A stretch of 7,699 nucleotides of DNA from Phycisphaerae bacterium. Lineage in GTDB: Bacteria; Planctomycetota; Phycisphaerae; UBA1845. The stretch's first letter is position 1. The number at the start of each line of letters is the position of its first letter. The DNA is taken from positions 1 to 7,699 of the forward strand of contig JAJDDU010000193.1 of assembly GCA_029260155.1 (NCBI GenBank), in the 5' to 3' direction. Positions 1-6,679 of the stretch are shown piece after piece. The notes under the pieces are model-generated. The model was not told the DNA's origin, made no database searches, and worked only from the letters and a program-made list of their open reading frames with translations. The position numbers and the translations under genes are program-made.

Positions 1-1
1 C

Positions 2-3000
2 GATTTTCACGGTGAACCTACCCCGGCGATCGATTGGTCGTTCGATGAAGAGAGCGGCGGCGGGTTTGCGTCGATTGTCTCGGACAATCGCGTGACGATT
101 ACAACGGACACGACCACCAACCCGGCCATCAGCACGGTCGAGATACTAGTCACTGACGCTGCGGTCGACGCCGGAGTCTACAGGTGCATCGCGACGAGCG
201 TTGGGCCGGGTGCTTTCTTGGACACGCGCCTGACCTTTCAGCCCGCTCCGACCGTCGCGCCGGCGGTCGTCTTCGACGGGGACTTCGATGGGCTTTGCTT
301 CGGTGAGTCGATCGGATTGGCGGCAAACCAAGCAGGCAGCGATTTGCCGGGCGACTTCGTGGTTTGGAGCGTCGATAGCGGCCCCAATCAGGCTGGAACC
401 CAGTTCTTCCCTCCCGGCGATCCCGACCCGACGTTTACGCCGCTGGCCGCAGGCACGTACGTCGTGCGGGCAACGTTTTTCGACTGCGTTCCGTTGGCCG
501 TGGCCGAGGACACGCTCACCATCGAGGTCTTCGCGCCGCTGGTAGCCAACCCGACGCCGGAGGATTCGACTACGTGCGTTTCGGTGCCGGTGCAGATGGC
601 AGCCAACCCGTCCGGTGGCGACGGCAACTACGACTTCCTTTGGACCCATTCACAGCCTGACGGCTCGTTCTTCCTGCCGGACGCCACCGTTGAAAACCCC
701 ACATTCGTTCCGGTACTGGAAGGGGTAGAGTACACCGTATCGGTCACCATCAGCGCACCGGGCGCGGGCGTCGTCTGCACGACGGCTGATCCCGCGACCG
801 CTATTGTTGAGTCGCAGGCCGGCGTTGAGGTTGATGCGACGTCGGACGAACCCCAGATCTGCTTCGGCGACGAAACGGTAGTCCACGCGGACACGACGCC
901 ATCGGGCAGCTTCTTCTATGAGTGGACGATCATCGCCGGTCCGGACGATGACACGGCGCAATTCTCAGATCCCGCCATCGCATCGCCAGTCTTTACGCCG
1001 GCGACAACGTCGCCGGACGAGCCGTACTGCTTGCAAGTGAGAGTCTCCGGCGGTTCATGCGATGACGGCATCAACACCGTCGACATCACAGTCGCACCGC
1101 CGGCCGCCACCGCGCCGTCTGCAACTCCGAGCGTCGTCTGCGCAGGAGGCAACGCGCAGATGGCCGCCAACCCCAGCGGCAGCGATTCTCAGGGTTTCAT
1201 ATGGTCGGTCGTCAGTGGACCCGACACGAGCAGCGATCAGATCTCACCGAACCCGACCGTAGAGAACCCGCAGTTCACACCGTCCACGGTTGGGTTGTAT
1301 CAACTTCAGATCCAGCTTTTCGACAGTTTTTGCGACACCCCCGACCCGCAGACCGTCGACGTCGAGGCGACGGCTGCATTGTCAGCCGACCCCACGCCAA
1401 CGGACGCGATCGTGTGCCCCGGCACACCGGTGTCACTGTCGGCCAATCCCGACGGCGGCGGCGGAACGTATACCTTTACGTGGACTGTCTTGACCGCCCC
1501 ACCCGGTGGGTCGTCGGATGAGTTTCCCGATCCGACGGCCGAAGACCCGACGTTCACCCCGTCGACGGTCGGCACGTACGAGCTTGAGGTCGTGGTCGAC
1601 GCCGACGGCTGCGATCCTGCCGACGCTGTGATGATCACGGTCGAGGTGGTGGGGGAACTTGAGGTGATGGCCACAACGCCGGATGCGTCGGTGTGTCTGC
1701 CCGGTAGCGCGTTGGTGGACGTTAACACAGGAGGCGGTGAGGTGGACGTGACGTGGTCCATCCTCGCGGGCAGCCCGGACACCGATCCCAATCAGTTCCA
1801 GGACCCGAACGCGCCGCTCACCGCTTTCACGCCTTCGCTGATTGGCGAATACACGCTCCAAGCGGCCGTCGCATTGAACGGCGGTGACTGCGGCGACAGC
1901 AGCGATACGCTAGTCATCAACGCATACGACCCGCCGATCGCCGATGCGTCGGCCGACCAGGATGTGCTCTGCCTCGGCGATGAAACAACGCTGCAAGTTA
2001 TCACCGACGGCAGCGGCGTGGCCAACCAGTTCATCACGTGGTCGGTGGCCGGGCCGGACGGAAATCCGGATCAACTGTCGGACGAGCACAGTGACAGCCC
2101 GACGTTTACGCCGACCACGGCCACGACGCCGGGAAATTCGTACATACTCAGCGTCAACGTGATCGACCCAGCCTGCGACCCGGCGGTGGACGACGACGTG
2201 GTTATCACGGTCAACGAGGCGCTGAATGCCGCGCCGTCGGCTGACCCTGCCGAGACTTGCGAGGGCATCGAAGTGGAACTGTCCGCCAACCCCTCGGGCG
2301 CTGACGGGACGTACACGTTCAGTTGGGTGGTCGTCGCCCCGCAGACTCCGCAGTTCGAAATCGATGACGCCACCGCCGAACAGCCAATGTTCACACCGCA
2401 GGAGGGACCGGCGGACTTCGTGTTGACTCTCGTCGTGGACAATGACTCCTGCGAGCCGCTTGAATCAGCCTACTTTCTGACTTTGCCCGTCAGGGCAGCC
2501 CTTGCGGTAGCGCCGTCGGCAGAGTTCGACCCCGGCGTCCTGGGCCTGTCGATGTCACTGTCCGCCAATGAAATCGGTGGGACGAACCCGGGGTTCGCAT
2601 GGAGCGTCGTGCAGCCACCCGACGGATGCGGCGACAGCCCGCTCGCCGACGCCGACACGGCCGATCCGACTTTCACCCCTGGATGCGTGGGAACCTACAC
2701 GTTGTCGCTCGTGGCTTCGGACCCCGTATGCACAAACGTGGTCGTCCCAATGAGCATCGACGTGATCGCATTCGCCGCAGAACCATCGGCGGAACCGCCG
2801 TCGTTGTGCGAAACAGGTGCTGCAGTGCTTTCAGCCAATCTGAACGACGGCGGGAATTTCGGCACGTTTCGCTATCTGTGGACGATTATCGAGGGAAGCC
2901 CGAACCCAAGCCCCGCGCAGTTTCCGGACGGACCCTTGGGAGAGAGCTTGGCGTTCGCGCCCACCGAAGCCGGCGTCTACACGATTGAGGTGCTGGCCGA

Positions 3001-4303
3001 CGACGATAACGGTGAACTGCCGGATATCATCGCGCAAATGAGCATCGAAGTGTCCACGGAGGAACCGTCGATCGACAGCGTGTCCGATGACGTGACGGTC
3101 TGCGCGGGGGCAGGGGCGACGTTCTCAGTGACAGCGTCCGGCACTGATCTGACATATCAGTGGCTGCGCGATGACGCGCCACTCACTGACGAGACTTCCG
3201 CGACGCTGGCGATCCAAGCCACCCGGTTCGCCGACGCGGGATCCTATACGTGCGAAGTGACCAATGGCTGCAGTCAGCCCGGTCTGCCCGTGTCCGATCC
3301 GATAGTACTCACGGTCGACCCGCCGCCGGGGGAGACACTTATTTTGGGCATCCGCGAAGACTCAATCCTCCGCGAAGCCGACCAGACCGGCTGCACCATC
3401 ACGGGCGATCTTCTTGATCGAGGTGAGATGGGCGTCGACAACCAAGGCACGCCGCTCGAACAGGTGGTGGGGCTCGCCAACGATCCGCTGGGCGACACGA
3501 TCCATGGCGCCGTGCGTGTCAATGTCCCATCGCCGGCAGGCCCGCTGCCGGAGACCTTTCTGGTCACGGTCGATCCGCTGACCGGAGCTGCGGCGCTGAT
3601 CGCGAGCATGGGTCAGCCCGTCGCCGACTTGGCCTTCCATCCGGACGGCACGCTGTACGCCATACGCGGCAATGCCGACTGCGGCGAGTGCCCCGGCCAG
3701 CAGGGTCAGCTCGGCGAGATATTCACCGTCAACGTCGCCGATGCCACCCTGACCGCGCTTGATCCGCCACTCGACTTTGGCCGAGCGGCGGGACACACGA
3801 TCACCTTCGATCCACAAGGGCGCCTCTATCACCATGGGATGGACCAGATCAATGAGCACTCGCGACTTACCCGCACGGACCTGATTACGCGGCAGCAGGA
3901 GTTGCTTCGAGAGTTCGATCCCGAGGTTTCCTTGACGGCTATGACGATCCACGACGACGTGTTCATCGCTGCGTACCGTGCTGCACCAAATCCAAACGAG
4001 CTATGGACGCTCGACCCGGAGAACGGCTACGAGGAAACCGTCCTGGGTCCGGTTGTGACGTCGCTACCAGAGAATGTTTCCGTCCTGGCGCTTGCGTTCG
4101 CCTGCGTCACATCCGCGGACGGCAATTGTGACGGGGACGTCGACTTGGAAGACTTCGAAGCGTTTCTGGCGTGCACAAGTCGCCTGCCGCAGCCACCGCC
4201 GACGGCTGAGTGCTTGATATTCGATAGCGATGACGATGCCGACGTCGACCTGGCGGACTGGGGCGCGTTCCAGGTTTCTTTCACGGGTGCGCCGGCGCCA
4301 TAG
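2..4303 (+). CDS. Giant Ig/PKD-like repeat surface protein with C-terminal calcium loops, 5'-partial
   Basis: Probably a secreted or cell-surface multidomain protein used for adhesion or structure; no enzymatic motif was seen. The frame is open from base 2, so the start and any signal peptide lie outside the window; the GTG at 92 is internal. The visible product is 1433 residues (residue 1 at base 2). Order: end of an Ig domain (W12, DAGVYRC at 56-62); ten related beta-rich repeats (about 86-1019); a second Ig domain (about 1021-1107; C1034, W1054, DAGSYTC ending at C1084); a beta-propeller-like region (about 1111-1368) with strands such as LAFHPDGTLYAI and ITFDPQGRLYHH; and two 12-residue calcium loops (1373-1384 and 1408-1419). 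The protein is acidic and poor in Lys, like other extracellular planctomycete proteins. Tag stop at 4301. Domain family names are by eye; the exact ligand is unknown. Confidence 0.9.
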   Translation, partial: DFHGEPTPAIDWSFDEESGGGFASIVSDNRVTITTDTTTNPAISTVEILVTDAAVDAGVYRCIATSVGPGAFLDTRLTFQPAPTVAPAVVFDGDFDGLCFGESIGLAANQAGSDLPGDFVVWSVDSGPNQAGTQFFPPGDPDPTFTPLAAGTYVVRATFFDCVPLAVAEDTLTIEVFAPLVANPTPEDSTTCVSVPVQMAANPSGGDGNYDFLWTHSQPDGSFFLPDATVENPTFVPVLEGVEYTVSVTISAPGAGVVCTTADPATAIVESQAGVEVDATSDEPQICFGDETVVHADTTPSGSFFYEWTIIAGPDDDTAQFSDPAIASPVFTPATTSPDEPYCLQVRVSGGSCDDGINTVDITVAPPAATAPSATPSVVCAGGNAQMAANPSGSDSQGFIWSVVSGPDTSSDQISPNPTVENPQFTPSTVGLYQLQIQLFDSFCDTPDPQTVDVEATAALSADPTPTDAIVCPGTPVSLSANPDGGGGTYTFTWTVLTAPPGGSSDEFPDPTAEDPTFTPSTVGTYELEVVVDADGCDPADAVMITVEVVGELEVMATTPDASVCLPGSALVDVNTGGGEVDVTWSILAGSPDTDPNQFQDPNAPLTAFTPSLIGEYTLQAAVALNGGDCGDSSDTLVINAYDPPIADASADQDVLCLGDETTLQVITDGSGVANQFITWSVAGPDGNPDQLSDEHSDSPTFTPTTATTPGNSYILSVNVIDPACDPAVDDDVVITVNEALNAAPSADPAETCEGIEVELSANPSGADGTYTFSWVVVAPQTPQFEIDDATAEQPMFTPQEGPADFVLTLVVDNDSCEPLESAYFLTLPVRAALAVAPSAEFDPGVLGLSMSLSANEIGGTNPGFAWSVVQPPDGCGDSPLADADTADPTFTPGCVGTYTLSLVASDPVCTNVVVPMSIDVIAFAAEPSAEPPSLCETGAAVLSANLNDGGNFGTFRYLWTIIEGSPNPSPAQFPDGPLGESLAFAPTEAGVYTIEVLADDDNGELPDIIAQMSIEVSTEEPSIDSVSDDVTVCAGAGATFSVTASGTDLTYQWLRDDAPLTDETSATLAIQATRFADAGSYTCEVTNGCSQPGLPVSDPIVLTVDPPPGETLILGIREDSILREADQTGCTITGDLLDRGEMGVDNQGTPLEQVVGLANDPLGDTIHGAVRVNVPSPAGPLPETFLVTVDPLTGAAALIASMGQPVADLAFHPDGTLYAIRGNADCGECPGQQGQLGEIFTVNVADATLTALDPPLDFGRAAGHTITFDPQGRLYHHGMDQINEHSRLTRTDLITRQQELLREFDPEVSLTAMTIHDDVFIAAYRAAPNPNELWTLDPENGYEETVLGPVVTSLPENVSVLALAFACVTSADGNCDGDVDLEDFEAFLACTSRLPQPPPTAECLIFDSDDDADVDLADWGAFQVSFTGAPAP
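257..3058 (+). repeat. Ten tandem PKD-like protein repeats (about 93 residues each)
   Basis: Ten diverged copies lie head to tail inside the giant gene. Each has an early Cys in a CxG-like turn, often a SANPSG-type strand, a central Trp (for example FTWTV, FIWSV, YLWTI), a D/N-P-T-F-T-P-like segment and a G-x-Y-x-L-type strand before a second Cys and a final hydrophobic strand. An F-x-P tripeptide occurs in all ten. In repeats 1-8 two Cys are 63-68 residues apart, which suggests one disulfide per domain. Repeat 9 lacks the early Cys but has three others (residues 876, 895, 910), and repeat 10 has a single Cys (936). The copies differ widely at DNA level, so this is an old expansion and not a recent tandem duplication. 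The fold is inferred as PKD/Ig-like from the pattern only. Confidence 0.85.
4118..4300 (+). other. Dockerin/EF-hand-like C-terminal tail of the giant protein
   Basis: Two 12-residue calcium-loop patterns sit at the C-terminus: D-G-N-C-D-G-D-V-D-L-E-D (residues 1373-1384) and D-S-D-D-D-A-D-V-D-L-A-D (1408-1419). Both have acidic or Asn residues at loop positions 1, 3, 5, 7, 9 and 12, and each is followed by a short aromatic helix (FEAFLAC, WGAFQVSF). The linker is Pro-rich with a Cys on each side. Such paired loops end many large planctomycete secreted proteins and resemble dockerin type I halves. A role in anchoring or calcium-dependent folding is inferred; no cohesin partner is visible here. 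Confidence 0.8.
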
Positions 4304-4313
4304 AGAGCATGAC

Positions 4314-4342
4314 TTGGCAATGCCTGGCGGCGACACTATACT
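4314..4342 (+). promoter_or_regulatory. Predicted sigma70-type promoter for cdaA-cdaR
   Basis: TTGGCA (4314-4319) and TATACT (4337-4342) are separated by exactly 17 bases; each hexamer matches the consensus at five of six positions. Transcription would start near 4349 and give a leader of about 78 nt before the GTG at 4427. The -35 box overlaps a small 9-base palindrome (GGCAATGCC, 4316-4324), a possible operator but weak evidence. The leader can form a 6-bp hairpin (4353-4358 with 4366-4371). No rho-independent terminator is visible between the giant gene's stop at 4303 and this promoter. Confidence 0.6.
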
Positions 4343-4416
4343 TGCGCGGAGAGCGACGGTGACGTCGTCGCGCGTGGTTGAGCCCAAATCACGATTGTCG
4401 CCCTGGCAGCGTCATC

Positions 4417-4420
4417 GAGG
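4417..4420 (+). promoter_or_regulatory. Ribosome binding site fixing the cdaA GTG start
   Basis: GAGG lies 6 nt before the GTG at 4427. The frame has a stop at 4379-4381 and no ATG or GTG between that stop and 4427, so this site supports GTG as the start. Confidence 0.65.
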
Positions 4421-4426
4421 CCAACA

Positions 4427-5380
4427 GTGAACCGATTAAGCGTTGTTCTTCAATCCGACTTCCTTGAGACTCTCGATAGCTACTTTCAGCGCATTCAACA
4501 AGGGACGCACGGGTGGTGGGGTGTTGCGGCCGAGCTGCTTCTGGTCGGCTCCGTCGTGTACGCTGCGCTAAGGTTTCTTCAAGGAACGCGCGGCGAGCGC
4601 GTGCTGAAGTCGTTCTGGCTGATGCTGTTCACCAGTTTCCTGGTGGTGCGTCTGGTGGCTGAGAAGCTGGAACTGGACCGCGTGATTTTCCTGTACCCAT
4701 ACTTTGTGGGCGGCATCGTGCTTATCACGCTGGTCGCGTTTCAGCCCGAGATTCGCCGAGGGCTAATCCGCATGGGCGAGACACGCTGGCTGCGAACGTT
4801 GTCCAAGGAATCGGAACGTATCATGGAGCCGATCGTCACAGCCGTAGGCCGGCTGAGTCAGAAGAAGATCGGCGCGCTGATCGCGATCCAGCGAGAGGTC
4901 GGCCTCGATGCCATCGCAGAGGCGGGAGTGAAGATCGACTCCAAGATATCGGCTGCGCTTTTGGAGACGATTTTCTGGCCTGGCACCGCGTTGCACGATA
5001 TGGGCGTAATCATCCAGCATTCGCGCATCGCGGCTGCGGCATGCCAGTTTCCGATCGCGGAGTCCGGCGAATTAGCCCTGTCGCTGGGCAGCCGGCACCG
5101 CGCCGCTCTGGGCATGAGTCACGAGTGCGACGCCATTATTATCGTCGTCAGCGAAGAATCCGGGACCATATCCGTGGCCCACTCCGGAAATCTTCAGCGC
5201 GGACTGACGTTGGACGCCCTGCGAGCGTTGCTCACCGCCGCAGCCGCTTCGGACCCTGCTCAAGCGAAGCCAAACGCGAAGGAAGAAAAAACGAACGAGG
5301 CGCGCCGAAGCACCGATGTCGCGCCGGAGTCGACACGCGAGCCCGCGACGGCCATGGCCGATTCCAATCCGGAAGTTTGA
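4427..5380 (+). CDS. dacA: Diadenylate cyclase CdaA/DacA (DisA_N domain), variant DMG motif
   Basis: Makes cyclic di-AMP from two ATP at the inner face of the cytoplasmic membrane. The 317-residue product has the CdaA plan: membrane segments at about 34-50, 62-77 and 88-105, the FQPEIRRGL junction (105-113), then the cyclase domain (about 145-265) with IGALIAI (148-154), an LxxIFxPGTxLHD segment ending at D191, SRHRAALG (222-229; the usual Thr of TRHR is Ser) and VVSEESGTISVA (240-251). The active-site triplet, normally Asp-Gly-Ala, reads Asp191-Met192-Gly193 here. The catalytic Asp and the RHR motif are kept, so activity is likely but not proven. The tail from about 272 is Ala/Glu/Lys-rich and probably disordered. 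It is the first gene of an operon with cdaR. glmM, the third gene of the Firmicutes cdaA-cdaR-glmM cluster, is absent. Confidence 0.93.
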   Translation: MNRLSVVLQSDFLETLDSYFQRIQQGTHGWWGVAAELLLVGSVVYAALRFLQGTRGERVLKSFWLMLFTSFLVVRLVAEKLELDRVIFLYPYFVGGIVLITLVAFQPEIRRGLIRMGETRWLRTLSKESERIMEPIVTAVGRLSQKKIGALIAIQREVGLDAIAEAGVKIDSKISAALLETIFWPGTALHDMGVIIQHSRIAAAACQFPIAESGELALSLGSRHRAALGMSHECDAIIIVVSEESGTISVAHSGNLQRGLTLDALRALLTAAAASDPAQAKPNAKEEKTNEARRSTDVAPESTREPATAMADSNPEV

Positions 5381-5383
5381 ACG

Positions 5384-6418
5384 ATGCAACAGTTGCGACT
5401 GCTATCGACAACCGCGCTGCTCACCGGCTTCATCTGGGTCTCGGCAGACCAACTGGTCACCGAGACCGCCGACTTGCCCGTAACCATCGTCGTCAGGGGT
5501 GAACCCAACGGCAAGATGGTCGTTTCGGCTGCGGAGAGCGCGTCCGAGACCTTCACCGTGTCGGTTAGCGGGCGTCAGGCCGATGTGGCCGCACTTCGCG
5601 ATGGCGGGACGATTCCGGTTGTGTTGACGCTTCGCGATGAGGCCATTCAAACACGCGGGCTCGGTCCGCTCAACGTCCCACTCCGAGATGCACTGAGACA
5701 CATGACCTCGGCGTTTGGTGATTGCGTCATCGAGAGCGTCAAGCCGCCGACGCTCGCCGCCGTCATCGACCGCCTTATCGACGTGGAAGTACCGGTGCGC
5801 GTCCGCCCCGGCAGCGTTGAGTACGCCGTAGAGCCAAGAGTCGATCAAGACACGGTGACGGTGACCATCCTCCAATCGACGTACGCTGACATCGAAGCGT
5901 CGAACCCTCGGATCATGCTGGACGCCGAGTCCTACTTCAAAAACCAGCCCGAGGACGAGCCAATCAAGCTCTCAGCCCGGGTCGAACCCACGATTGAGAC
6001 TGATCAGGGCACCTACTCCGCCGTCGAGGTCACCCCCGAGACCGTGACACTGCGAGCGACGCTCAGACGGCACCTCACGCAAGCCACGATCCAGGCCGTG
6101 CCCATCAAGTTCCAACTCAGCCCGAACATTCACCGCCAGTACAGCATCGAATTCCGACAGGAAAACCCCGACGAAACGCTCCGGATCACCGTGATCGGAA
6201 TCCCGGAGGAGGTCGACAGGCTGGCAAGCGGCGAGCGGAAGACATTCGCGGTGATCGCCATCGGGAATCCAGGGACCCTCGCCGGAGGTTCCTATGATTT
6301 CTACGAGCCCCAATTCAACCTCCCAGCCGGAGTGAGACTCGTAGAAGATCAGGCGATCCCCAGCTTCGAGATCCGCCTGGTCCCCCGAGAACAGCCGGCA
6401 ACCGCCGACGGCAACTGA
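5384..6418 (+). CDS. cdaR: YbbR-domain protein CdaR, regulator of the diadenylate cyclase
   Basis: Membrane-anchored extracytoplasmic partner of CdaA; in studied bacteria CdaR binds CdaA and modulates c-di-AMP synthesis. The 344-residue product has one hydrophobic N-terminal segment (about 5-20) acting as signal anchor, then a beta-rich exported part. The clearest YbbR signature runs from about 93 to 140: the G-P-L-N-V-P-L strand, then ESVKPPT and a stretch ending DVEVPVRV. Later segments (about 150-220 and 235-335, for example a VEVTPETVTLRATL strand) look like more, weaker YbbR units. ATG follows the cdaA stop by 3 nt; GGAAG at 5371-5375, inside the end of cdaA, is the ribosome site with an 8-nt spacer, so the two genes are translationally close. 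Sequence identity to known CdaR is low by eye; the call rests on the signature plus the cdaA neighbour. Confidence 0.87.
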   Translation: MQQLRLLSTTALLTGFIWVSADQLVTETADLPVTIVVRGEPNGKMVVSAAESASETFTVSVSGRQADVAALRDGGTIPVVLTLRDEAIQTRGLGPLNVPLRDALRHMTSAFGDCVIESVKPPTLAAVIDRLIDVEVPVRVRPGSVEYAVEPRVDQDTVTVTILQSTYADIEASNPRIMLDAESYFKNQPEDEPIKLSARVEPTIETDQGTYSAVEVTPETVTLRATLRRHLTQATIQAVPIKFQLSPNIHRQYSIEFRQENPDETLRITVIGIPEEVDRLASGERKTFAVIAIGNPGTLAGGSYDFYEPQFNLPAGVRLVEDQAIPSFEIRLVPREQPATADGN

Positions 6419-6466
6419 GCCGCGACGAGCAAATCTCGAGAATTCCGAAAAACTTGTCCGCCGGGG

Positions 6467-6494
6467 TTGACGAGGGCAGGCGGTTCGTTATGAT
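6467..6494 (+). promoter_or_regulatory. Predicted strong promoter of the 5S rRNA gene
   Basis: TTGACG (6467-6472) and TATGAT (6489-6494) with a 16-base spacer, five of six consensus matches in each box. The expected start point is at about 6500-6502, the same place as the first base of the 5S closing helix (6501). A run of five A at 6448-6452 lies about 15 bases upstream of the -35 box and could be a minor UP element. The 82-base gap between the cdaR stop and the 5S gene holds nothing else; no terminator for cdaR is seen. Confidence 0.7.
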
Positions 6495-6500
6495 CGCCCG

Positions 6501-6605
6501 TGCGGTGACGATACGTGCGGGGCCACACCCGTTCCCATTCCGAACACGGTAGTTAAGCCCGCTCGGCCGATGGTAGTCGCAAGGCGAGAGTAGGTTATCG
6601 CCGCA
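6501..6605 (+). rRNA. rrf: 5S ribosomal RNA, stand-alone gene
   Basis: Component of the large ribosomal subunit. Landmarks of 5S are present in order: a 5' strand TGCGGTGA (6501-6508) pairing with TCGCCGCA (6598-6605) as an 8-bp helix I with one G-U; CCCATTCCGAACACGG around helix III; a GCGGG/CCCGC helix II (6516-6520 with 6558-6562); GCCGATGGTAGT; and GCGAGAGTAGG near the 3' side. Length is about 105 nt, shorter than the 116-120 nt of most bacteria because the helix IV arm is cut to a small TCGC-AAG-GCGA hairpin; planctomycete 5S RNAs are known to be short. No 16S or 23S gene is adjacent. The exact ends are set by helix I and could be off by a base or two. Confidence 0.95.
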
Positions 6606-6619
6606 TTTTTTATTAACTC

Positions 6620-6645
6620 AGCCGCCTTCGGGCGGCTTTTTTTTT
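6620..6645 (+). terminator. Rho-independent terminator of the 5S gene
   Basis: AGCCGCC (6620-6626), a TTCG tetraloop (6627-6630) and GGCGGCT (6631-6637) form a perfect 7-bp GC-rich stem, followed by an unbroken T tract to 6645. It lies 14 bases past the 5S 3' end. A separate run of six T (6606-6611) directly follows the 5S closing helix and may aid 3' trimming or act as a first pause site. Confidence 0.93.
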
Positions 6646-6679
6646 GGGATCGCCGCGGTCGTGACGCACTGACCTGCCA

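Noticed and set aside
92..94. GTG at 92 as the start of the giant gene
   Set aside because: The frame is open back to base 2 and the upstream codons encode the Trp-containing half of the same Ig domain, so the gene starts outside the window.
4349..4426. Possible c-di-AMP riboswitch in the cdaA leader
   Set aside because: The leader is only about 78 nt with one 6-bp hairpin; the large pseudo-symmetric fold and conserved boxes of the ydaO class are absent.
6421..6440. Possible terminator for cdaR (CGAG/CTCG inverted repeat)
   Set aside because: Only a 4-bp stem and no T tract follows.
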